Source: Candidatus Nomurabacteria bacterium CG_4_9_14_0_2_um_filter_32_10 (lineage in GTDB: Bacteria; Patescibacteriota; Minisyncoccia; Phycocordibacterales; UBA9973). Taken from it: a stretch of DNA of 10,347 bases. Under the pieces are notes generated by a model, which was given only the letters and a program-made list of their open reading frames with translations, ran no database searches and was not told the origin of the DNA. Numbering within the stretch: position 1 is the stretch's first letter; each line of letters opens with the position of its first letter. The stretch spans positions 1 through 10,347 of the forward strand of contig PFRK01000027.1 of NCBI GenBank assembly GCA_002788475.1, written 5' to 3'. Positions 5,222-10,347 of this stretch are shown piece by piece. A program made the position numbers and the translations under genes.

Positions 5222-5569
5222 CCCTCCAGCTGTTTCGATCTTTTTCTTAAGATCTTCAGCCTCAGTTTTTTTCATACCCTCTTTCAATGTTGAAGGAGCG
5301 GCATCAACTAAATCTTTTGCTTCTTTAAGACCAAGACCCAAAACTTCTTTAACGACTTTCATCACAGCTATTTTTTGTTCACCAGCAGAAGCGAGCGTAA
5401 CAGTAAATGAATCTTTTTCTTCAACATCTTCTGCTCCACCTGCAGCTGGTCCTACTGCTGCGACAGTAGCTGCAGAAACTCCAAATTTTTCTTCTATTGC
5501 CTTTACAAGTTCATTCAATTCTAAAACTGATGCACTCTCAAGGTCTTTCATAAATAGATCAAATTTCAT
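5204..5569 (-). CDS. rplL: Ribosomal protein bL12 (L7/L12)
   Basis: A 121-residue stalk protein, the same length as E. coli L7/L12 and present in several copies on the large subunit, bound through uL10. It recruits and activates translational GTPases. Residues 1-33 form the helical dimerisation and L10-binding domain (SASVLELNELVKAIEEKFGV). An Ala/Gly-rich hinge follows (about 34-52, AATVAAVGPAAGGAED). The C-terminal domain (53-121) holds the factor-binding motif VVKEVLGLGLKEAKDLVDAAP. The ATG at 5569 has no Shine-Dalgarno motif. It is preceded directly by five heptads of the CTA(G) array. It is second in the operon, 87 bp after rplJ. The neighbours rplK, rplA and rpoB are not present here. 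Confidence 0.97.
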   Translation of the reverse strand: MKFDLFMKDLESASVLELNELVKAIEEKFGVSAATVAAVGPAAGGAEDVEEKDSFTVTLASAGEQKIAVMKVVKEVLGLGLKEAKDLVDAAPSTLKEGMKKTEAEDLKKKIETAGGKIELK

Positions 5570-5571
5570 AT

Positions 5572-5606
5572 ATATTAGGTTCTAGTTGCTAGGTTCTAGC
5601 TTCTAG
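5572..5606 (-). repeat. Heptanucleotide CTAG array before rplL
   Basis: CTAG tetramers start at 5582, 5589, 5596 and 5603, exactly 7 bp apart. On the minus strand the units are CTAGAAG, CTAGAAC, CTAGCAA, CTAGAAC, then CTAATAT, ending 2 nt before the rplL ATG. Each unit contains TAG or TAA, so stops rotate through all frames up to the start codon. Confidence 0.8.
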
Positions 5607-5631
5607 AAATATTAATTAATAAATTCTAATT

Positions 5632-5659
5632 TTCACTAATCACTAAAAACTAGTCACTA
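5632..5659 (-). repeat. Heptanucleotide TAG array starting at the rplJ stop codon
   Basis: On the minus strand TAG triplets begin at 5659, 5652, 5645 and 5638, exactly 7 nt apart (units TAGTGAC, TAGTTTT, TAGTGAT, TAGTGAA). The first TAG is the rplJ stop codon itself. About 25 bp of AT-rich sequence separate it from the CTAG array before rplL. Confidence 0.75.
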
Positions 5660-6139
5660 GCTTTTAATTTTAGCAACTTCATTAACTGCAACAGCTAAAC
5701 GTTGTATCGGAGATTTAAGCAAGAATGCAATTTTTGAAAGTAAAACTTCCCTAGAAGGAATAGTAGCTATCTCCATCATTTTTTCTTTACCTACAAATTT
5801 ACCTTCAAAAATACCCCCTAGAATATCTAGAATACCCTTATGAGTTTTTTGAAAATTATAAATCTCACGAGGAGAAGCAATATTGTCTTTGGAATAAGCA
5901 ACAGCAACTTCACCAGAAAGTTCAGGAACTTCTCCTTCTGCTTTTTTGAGCAAAGCACGTCTAAGCAAAGTCTTTCTAGACACTTTGTAATCCACTCCTT
6001 GATTTCTTAATTCTCTACGAAGAATCGTCTCATCACTCACGTTCATTCCATGAAAATTCACAAAAACAAGAGACTCAGATTCCTTAATCGCTTTCTCAAG
6101 GCCTTTTATCATTTCTTCTTTTTTTGATTTTAATAACAT
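5657..6139 (-). CDS. rplJ: Ribosomal protein uL10
   Basis: A 160-residue protein that anchors bL12 dimers to 23S rRNA at the stalk base. Residues 1-100 carry the RNA-binding domain with the familiar pattern (KGLEKAIKESESLVFVNFHGM, then ETILRRELRNQGVDYKVSRKTLLRRAL and ELSGEVAVAYSKDNIASPREIYNF). The C-terminal helix (IQRLAVAVNEVAKIKS) is the expected bL12-binding segment and is fairly short. The ATG at 6139 (MLLKSKKEEMIKGL) was chosen because it gives the normal family N-terminus; the frame extends to 6211 but that part translates the leader's terminator and palindromes. No Shine-Dalgarno motif is visible. It is first in the rplJ-rplL operon, behind a long structured leader that is probably autoregulatory. 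The stop TAG is the first unit of a heptad array. Confidence 0.95.
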   Translation of the reverse strand: MLLKSKKEEMIKGLEKAIKESESLVFVNFHGMNVSDETILRRELRNQGVDYKVSRKTLLRRALLKKAEGEVPELSGEVAVAYSKDNIASPREIYNFQKTHKGILDILGGIFEGKFVGKEKMMEIATIPSREVLLSKIAFLLKSPIQRLAVAVNEVAKIKS

Positions 6140-6183
6140 AATTTTGTGTTTTCTCTGCCAAAGGCGGATCAGCCTAAGGCTGA

Positions 6184-6208
6184 AAAATAAAAAACGGCTC
6201 TGAAGCCG
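6184..6208 (-). terminator. Intrinsic attenuator terminator in the rplJ leader
   Basis: On the minus strand CGGCT (6208-6204) and AGCCG (6199-6195) pair around TCAG, followed by the T-rich tail TTTTTTATTTTT (6194-6183). It lies 45 nt upstream of the rplJ ATG and downstream of the leader promoter, so it can only regulate the operon's own transcript. Confidence 0.75.
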
Positions 6209-6214
6209 CAAGCT

Positions 6215-6230
6215 TGTCCGCCTCTGGCGG
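6215..6230. repeat. Interspersed GC-rich palindromic 16-mer, copy 2
   Basis: Identical over 16 bp to 460-475 (stem CCGCC/GGCGG, 3-nt loop). A related segment GCCAAAGGCGGA lies at 6157-6168. On the minus strand AGGCGGA of this copy could also pair with TCCGCCT from that segment (7 bp), enclosing the attenuator. Confidence 0.7.
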
Positions 6231-6371
6231 ATATCGACCCACTAAATAGGACTTAAGTAGTTAAAAAGTAGAAAGTTTATAAAGTTATAAAGTAAATACT
6301 TTAAGAACTTTAAACTTTTCACTTGATAAACTCGCACCTTCGGTGCTGCCTACTTTCTTTGCGGTATAGAT

Positions 6372-6399
6372 ACTATATCACTAAAATATTATTTTGCAA
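6372..6399 (-). promoter_or_regulatory. Extended -10 promoter of the rplJ-rplL operon
   Basis: On the minus strand there is -35 TTGCAA (6399-6394; four of six consensus bases), a 16-bp spacer and extended -10 TG-A-TATAGT (6380-6372). The predicted start is near 6365. The -35 overlaps the last codons of the small membrane ORF. The extended -10 word is identical to that of purH. Confidence 0.75.
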
Positions 6400-6532
6400 G
6401 TTCAGTATTACTATTTAATATACTTTCATTCCCTTTCATGTCATCAAAATAACTAACCAAATAGACTCCAATGAGTCCTAAAACTATCATACCTAAAAAG
6501 ATTAGTAATGTTTTTATAAAATGTTTTAACAT
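6389..6532 (-). CDS. Small single-span membrane protein (47 residues), unknown function
   Basis: The ATG at 6532 opens a 47-residue frame: short basic N-terminus (MLKHFIK), one hydrophobic helix (TLLIFLGMIVLGLIGVYLV, ~8-26), then a polar acidic tail (SYFDDMKGNESILNSNTELAK). The charge pattern predicts N-in, C-out. I recognise no family. The frame is open upstream to an ATG at 6676, but that extension would translate the palindromic repeats, so the short form is preferred. Support for the short form: an extended -10 lies 7 nt before this ATG. The stop overlaps the rplJ promoter region. It follows the surface protein gene on the same strand, with palindromes between. It could be a chance hydrophobic ORF. 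Confidence 0.55.
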   Translation of the reverse strand: MLKHFIKTLLIFLGMIVLGLIGVYLVSYFDDMKGNESILNSNTELAK

Positions 6533-6539
6533 TATTTTA

Positions 6540-6548
6540 AGTATAACA
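6540..6548 (-). promoter_or_regulatory. Extended -10 element for a leaderless small ORF
   Basis: On the minus strand TG-T-TATACT (6548-6540) ends 7 nt before the ATG at 6532, so a transcript would start at or just before the start codon. No clear -35 is seen. The spacing is nearly the same as at purH. Confidence 0.45.
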
Positions 6549-6557
6549 TATTCTTTC

Positions 6558-6695
6558 TTCCCCTGAACTTCCCCTGAACCAGGTACAGGGGAGATTGGAG
6601 ATTGTTTTTCCCCTGAACCAGGTTCAGGGGAACGGCATATGTTGATAACTGGAGGAGGCCAGTTCTCCTCCAGCATAGGGGAAGTTCAAGGGGAA
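6558..6695. repeat. Cluster of TTCCCCTGAAC palindromic repeats
   Basis: The 11-mer TTCCCCTGAAC occurs at 6558-6568, 6569-6579 (tandem) and 6608-6618, and inverted at 6622-6632. A variant with one extra A is at 6684-6695. Together they make a perfect palindrome with 10-bp arms at 6610-6630 (CCCCTGAACC, A, GGTTCAGGGG) and a one-mismatch version at 6571-6591. A separate 9-bp stem CTGGAGGAG/CTCCTCCAG lies at 6649-6673. None has a good T run, so strong termination is not obvious. The cluster fills the gap after the surface protein stop. Confidence 0.8.
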
Positions 6696-9600
6696 TTAAA
6701 TTAAAGTATCTATAGTAATAACTGGAGAAAGATAATCATAAAATTCATTTCCAGCTTCATCTTTTATATGAACTTTTATTTTAAAAGTAGTATCATCCTG
6801 CAATAATCCCCCACTAGACAATCCACCATTCCAACTCTTTAAACAAGTATTTGTATCATCTACACAATTAACTCCTGATTGAAAAATCTTATAAACAGTT
6901 GAATCATCTTCATTTTCTATTTTTATGGACATCCAATTCACATTCTCGCTTGCATTTAAATTAATAGAAAGAGGATTCGATTCTGTTGGATTTATAGTAA
7001 CGTCTCCTGATATGTCATTCAATAAAAAACTAGATATTTCTGGTGGAGTTGTATCTAAAATTGGTTCTGGATCTGGGTCTGGTAAAACTAAAACTGTAAC
7101 AGTATAACTTTCAGTAGAACCATCTTCAGCTATAACAATATAACTTACTGGATTAGAAAAATTTTGAGACACACCATTTAAAGGATCGATAGATGCTTTG
7201 TCTGAAATATCAATATTAGGTACTAAGTTTGTTATGTCTGTACTGAATGGAACAGAAAGAGAAATGGTATGATTACTCTCTTCTATGGTTCCAACAACTT
7301 CAGGAATTAATTCTGAAAAATTAAATTTTATTATTTTCTTCGATGAACTAAGTGGAATAAAATTTTTATCTACTAGATGTAATGTTCCAGATTCACCTGC
7401 AGGAGCACATCCAGAAAAACAATAATTCCCAGGCAAAACAATATTTTCTCCACTAAAAGAATAATCATCATAATAAATCGCTATTCTTCCTCCTCCACCA
7501 CCTATCGAACCATAAGGCCAACTACTTCCACCACCATTTGCAACAAATTTACCATTTCCTAATATATTTGAAGCTGTCACATAAATACTTCCGCCACTTA
7601 CATGCTCTTTTGTATTACTTGCAGAAATTATTCCATTGTTCTCTAAAGTACCTGATATATCTAAACGTATCGCTCCACCACCACGATTTCCCTTAGAACC
7701 ACTACCAAAATCTATAGGTTCTTCTTTTGAACCATATACTGGTTTTGAAGAAGCCCCACCACCCTTACCACCATAACTTGCACCAGCTTGTTCGCCTTCT
7801 TCTGGTGACCCAGGACCACTTACATAACCCTTTCCATCTACTTGTATATAAGAACCCGTTTCAACAAATAAATTAGATACTTCAAGTTTTAATATTTTCT
7901 CATTCAAAATAGTTAAAGTAGAATTTCCTAATATATTCATTTGATTTGCATTTATAGTTTCTGAGCCAGAAAAAACAAAAGTGGATGCTCCATCAATAGA
8001 TATATCGTTAGCAGTTAAAGAAATATTTTCATCAGAAATAACTTTTGTACCATTTGATATAAAAATATTATTAAAGTTAAATGGACTATCACTATTTTTA
8101 AATTGCCAAGAAGAATCAAGATATAAATCATTATTCAAAGTATCAAAAAGACCGACTGTTCCTTTACTTGCACAGGTCATACTCCATCCATCATAACTTC
8201 CACATCCTCCTTTTGCTTCTGCTTTTCCAGTAAAAGAAGAACTCTCATAATATACAGCGACTCTTCCTCCTCCACCAGGAGCAGCAAAATATCCCCCTGC
8301 ATAAAGTCCTCCTCCATTTGCACTAAATTCACCATTTCCTAATAAATTTTTTGTAGTCACATAAATACTACCGCCACTTGAAGAAACATTTCCATTAGCA
8401 GAGATTATGCCATTGTTAATAAGGGTATCGGTAATAACAAGACGAATAGCTCCACCACCTTGAGGGTGTGGTGCCTTTCCTCCACTACCAAAATCTACTG
8501 GTTTTAAAGCAGAACCATAAACATAAGAAGAAGAAATATTTTCATCATCTCCACCATAAAGTCCACCTTTCTGATTTTCATTTTGAGTTCCAGGACCATT
8601 TACATATCCTTTTTGATCAACAGAAATATAAGCACCTTCTTGTACTTCTACATTCGGTATTTCTAATAAAAGTATCTTTTCTGGAACTACGGTCACAGTG
8701 GAAGAATTTCCTGAAACCAATAAAGAATCTATAGATAAAATTCCATTGTCTGAAAATGTAAAAGTAGACCCACCCTTTACCAACAAAGAATCAGAATCTA
8801 TTTTTTCTCCACCAGCTAGTGTAAATGTAGAAATATTGTCTAGTGTAATAATTGGAATATTTAAAACATTATTACCTAACGAAACAACAGAAGAACCTTC
8901 ATCTACAAAAAATTCATCACTATTTATAATTACATTTTCTTCTATTTCAACTTTAGAATTTTTATTTAAAATTATTTTATCAAAATTAAAAGGACTCAAA
9001 CTATCCTCAAATGTCCAAGTCGAAATTATGTTTAAAGAATTATCAGATAAATTAAATAAACCTACTGTACCTGTATCAGCAGCAGGATTACAACCATAAA
9101 AACAATAAATTCCAGCTAAGGCTTGAGCCAATCCAGAGAAAGAAGAGGTATTATAATATAATGCTATTCTTCCACCACCACCAGCTTTAGTATAAGGCCA
9201 ACTTGTGCCAGAACCATTTGCATTAAAATTACCTATACCTTCTAATTGATTTGTTTTTACATAAATACTTCCACCACTTGCGCGAGAATTAATACCATTT
9301 GCTGAAATTGTTCCATTATTTTTTAAAGTATCAGTAACTATGAGTTTTATAGCACCACCGCCACGACCACTACTTAATTTACCACTCCCCAAATCTTCCG
9401 GTTCTAAAGAAGAACCATAAACCGAAGAAGTACCTCCTGCCCCTTTACCACCATAACTTGCACCATCTTCATTTAATTCTGGACTACCTGGTCCATCTTG
9501 ATATCCTTGTCCGTCAGCAGATATTGAAGCACCAGCATCAATTGTAATATTATACGCATTTATTTCAACACCTTTAAAAGAATTCGTAGAATCTGGATCT

Positions 9601-10347
9601 CCTTCTAAAGTTAAGACAGCATTATTTGTAATTACTAAATTATCATAAGAATATTTTCCTGGTTTTAAAACTGTATTTGTATCAATAGTAAAAGTAGTAA
9701 GAGGAGGTGCAAGAACATTAACTACACGAATTGCTGTAGATATATTACCAGAATTATCTGTCGAGGTATAAGTCATATCATAAGAACCAACCACTGATGT
9801 ATCAACATTTCCCGAAATAATCACAGAAATATTTCCATCTTTTTCATCTAAAGAATCAGCACCTAATTCTATATAGCTATCTCCTTTTGTAATTGAAAGT
9901 GGATTGTCTCCTAAAATAGTAATAACTGGTGGAATTGTATCTGAAATTATTATTTCAATAACATTTACTGTACGTGTGGCAGTCGCTGTATTGTTTGAAA
10001 TATCTGTAGCTGTGTAAGTAATAGTATAAGTTCCAAGCACAGCAGTATCAACAATACCAGTAGTGACAACATCACGTACTCCATCAACATCATCTAAAGC
10101 TGTTGCTCCAGCATCTGTATATAGTGTATCTTTTGTAACATCCACAGAATTTGTTCCAACAATAGTAATAACTGGTGCAGTTTTATCTTCTACTGGTAAA
10201 TCTTTATCCTCATCTTTACTATCATCATTATTATTTTCACTACCCCCTCCACCACCACTAGATGTAGATGAAACATCAGAAACAATTTCAGGCACTGGTG
10301 TTGTCTGTGGGGATTGCGGAGGAATTGCCTCCGCAGATTGAATATTT
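6696..10347 (-). CDS. Large secreted Gly-rich repeat surface protein, N-terminus outside window (partial)
   Basis: The frame is open to the right edge (17 codons beyond the GTG at 10295), so the start is missing; about 1216 residues are visible. Order: NIQSAEAIPPQ, perhaps just after a signal peptide; a Gly/Asp/Glu linker (about 10290-10176); two Ig-like domains of DUF5011 type (10175-9933 and 9932-9693; PVITIVG and PPVITILG starts); three Gly-rich beta-helix-like modules; a DUF5018-like domain (about 7340-7085, ending SYTVTVLVL); a PDPDPEP linker; and a final Ig-like domain to the stop (about 7060-6699). All eight Cys occur as four close pairs (CFYGC, C-x9-C, CFSGC, C-x7-C), consistent with disulfides outside the cytoplasm. 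No LPXTG motif or C-terminal membrane helix is visible, so anchoring is unknown. Adhesion or cell-envelope structure is inferred from the architecture. Confidence 0.85.
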   Translation of the reverse strand, partial: NIQSAEAIPPQSPQTTPVPEIVSDVSSTSSGGGGGSENNNDDSKDEDKDLPVEDKTAPVITIVGTNSVDVTKDTLYTDAGATALDDVDGVRDVVTTGIVDTAVLGTYTITYTATDISNNTATATRTVNVIEIIISDTIPPVITILGDNPLSITKGDSYIELGADSLDEKDGNISVIISGNVDTSVVGSYDMTYTSTDNSGNISTAIRVVNVLAPPLTTFTIDTNTVLKPGKYSYDNLVITNNAVLTLEGDPDSTNSFKGVEINAYNITIDAGASISADGQGYQDGPGSPELNEDGASYGGKGAGGTSSVYGSSLEPEDLGSGKLSSGRGGGAIKLIVTDTLKNNGTISANGINSRASGGSIYVKTNQLEGIGNFNANGSGTSWPYTKAGGGGRIALYYNTSSFSGLAQALAGIYCFYGCNPAADTGTVGLFNLSDNSLNIISTWTFEDSLSPFNFDKIILNKNSKVEIEENVIINSDEFFVDEGSSVVSLGNNVLNIPIITLDNISTFTLAGGEKIDSDSLLVKGGSTFTFSDNGILSIDSLLVSGNSSTVTVVPEKILLLEIPNVEVQEGAYISVDQKGYVNGPGTQNENQKGGLYGGDDENISSSYVYGSALKPVDFGSGGKAPHPQGGGAIRLVITDTLINNGIISANGNVSSSGGSIYVTTKNLLGNGEFSANGGGLYAGGYFAAPGGGGRVAVYYESSSFTGKAEAKGGCGSYDGWSMTCASKGTVGLFDTLNNDLYLDSSWQFKNSDSPFNFNNIFISNGTKVISDENISLTANDISIDGASTFVFSGSETINANQMNILGNSTLTILNEKILKLEVSNLFVETGSYIQVDGKGYVSGPGSPEEGEQAGASYGGKGGGASSKPVYGSKEEPIDFGSGSKGNRGGGAIRLDISGTLENNGIISASNTKEHVSGGSIYVTASNILGNGKFVANGGGSSWPYGSIGGGGGRIAIYYDDYSFSGENIVLPGNYCFSGCAPAGESGTLHLVDKNFIPLSSSKKIIKFNFSELIPEVVGTIEESNHTISLSVPFSTDITNLVPNIDISDKASIDPLNGVSQNFSNPVSYIVIAEDGSTESYTVTVLVLPDPDPEPILDTTPPEISSFLLNDISGDVTINPTESNPLSINLNASENVNWMSIKIENEDDSTVYKIFQSGVNCVDDTNTCLKSWNGGLSSGGLLQDDTTFKIKVHIKDEAGNEFYDYLSPVITIDTLI
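7375..7860 (-). repeat. Gly-rich module 3 of the surface protein
   Basis: The third protein-level repeat, from IQVDGKGYVSGPGSPE to GTLHLVD. Landmarks shared with modules 1 and 2 are GASYGGKG, DFGSGS, GGGAIRL, NNGIISA, SGGSIYVT, GNGKFVANGG and GGGGRIAIYY, then a Cys pair (CFSGC). Edges are approximate. Confidence 0.75.
8145..8640 (-). repeat. Gly-rich module 2 of the surface protein
   Basis: The second repeat, from ISVDQKGYVNGPGTQ to GTVGLFD, with GGGAIRL, NNGIISANG, SGGSIYVT, GGGGRVAVYY and a wider Cys pair (C-x9-C). It is the most diverged: the GASYGGKG stretch reads GGLYGGDD. Edges are approximate. Confidence 0.75.
9045..9545 (-). repeat. Gly-rich module 1 of the surface protein
   Basis: The first repeat, from ISADGQGYQDGPGSPE to GTVGLFN, with GASYGGKG, DLGSG, GGGAIKL, NNGTISANG, SGGSIYVK, GGGGRIALYY and Cys pair CFYGC. 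It is followed by a beta-rich spacer of about 130 residues of short strands before module 2. Edges are approximate. Confidence 0.75.

Larger units (their letters stand above)
6140..6365 (-). promoter_or_regulatory. Ribosomal protein L10-type leader of rplJ-rplL
   Basis: A leader of about 226 nt runs from the predicted start (near 6365) to the rplJ ATG. In transcription order it holds: AAGAAAGTAGGCAG followed by hairpin GCACC/GGTGC (6346-6334); a long AU-rich stem-loop (6318-6272) with three stacked complementary blocks of 8, 5 and 6 bp; the palindromic 16-mer (6230-6215); an intrinsic terminator (6208-6184); and hairpin CAGCC/GGCTG (6182-6170). The first part resembles the known L10 leader (AGACAGUAGG-type sequence bound by the L10-L12 complex), but the match is partial. 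Known L10 leaders control stalk protein synthesis by feedback, in some bacteria by attenuation. That role is inferred here from position and the internal terminator. Confidence 0.6.

Noticed and set aside
5572..5659. Heptad arrays as a CRISPR array
   Set aside because: The repeat unit is 7 nt with no constant-length unique spacers, and no cas genes are present.
6140..6211. N-terminal extension of rplJ to 6211
   Set aside because: It would translate the attenuator terminator and palindromes, and uL10 proteins start near MLLKSKKEEMIKGL.
6610..6630. 10-bp palindrome as the main terminator of the surface protein gene
   Set aside because: On the minus strand the stem is followed by AAAAAC, not a T run, so it does not fit an intrinsic terminator.
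6533..6676. 95-residue version of the small membrane protein starting at 6676
   Set aside because: The extra 48 residues are read from palindromic repeats, and a promoter lies just before the ATG at 6532.
6925..9099. Several plus-strand frames opposite the surface protein gene
   Set aside because: They are shadows of a long repetitive minus-strand gene and show low-complexity composition with no domains.
6696..10347. UGA recoded as glycine (Absconditabacteria/Gracilibacteria code)
   Set aside because: The long Gly-rich frame uses only GGN for glycine and has no in-frame TGA, and all genes read normally with the standard code.

Overview
The window looks like a piece of a small, AT-rich bacterial chromosome, most likely a Patescibacteria (CPR) member. 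This is inference. It rests on the short intergenic gaps, the apparent lack of Shine-Dalgarno motifs before every start, a 23S rRNA gene with no 16S gene upstream of it, a small winged-helix plus degenerate nucleotidyltransferase protein, and a very large Gly-rich secreted surface protein. All recognisable genes are on the minus strand, so transcription runs from high to low coordinates. UGA does not appear to be recoded: the 3.6-kb Gly-rich frame has no in-frame TGA. All visible stops are TAA or TAG.

Layout in transcription order. (1) 10347-6696: a surface protein, N-terminus outside the window, with two Ig-like domains, three copies of a Gly-rich beta-helix-like module, a DUF5018-like domain and a final Ig-like domain. 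(2) 6695-6533: a cluster of GGGGAAC-type palindromes. (3) 6532-6389: a probable 47-residue single-span membrane protein. (4) 6399-5204: a ribosomal stalk operon with a strong extended -10 promoter, a leader of about 226 nt containing an intrinsic terminator (L10-leader-like), then rplJ (uL10) and rplL (bL12). It is closed by a bidirectional terminator at 5079-5107. (5) 5056-1336: purH, purB and a winged-helix regulator-like gene. PurH and PurB act in purine biosynthesis: PurB forms AICAR and AMP, and PurH turns AICAR into IMP. (6) 1303-490: a MscS/CmpX-like membrane protein with its own promoter and a structured 5' UTR. (7) 423-1: a terminator-like inverted repeat overlapping a near-consensus promoter, a structured leader, and the first ~61 nt of the 23S rRNA gene, which leaves the window.

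The most unusual features are small. In three gaps behind genes, TAG triplets recur every 7 nt, which puts stop codons in all reading frames. Extended -10 promoters sit only 6-7 nt from start codons, suggesting leaderless mRNAs. In the 23S leader, one terminator arm has three competing partners. PurH lacks the usual GRVKTLHP motif in its cyclohydrolase half. No CRISPR array, insertion sequence, phage gene or complete defence system is visible.
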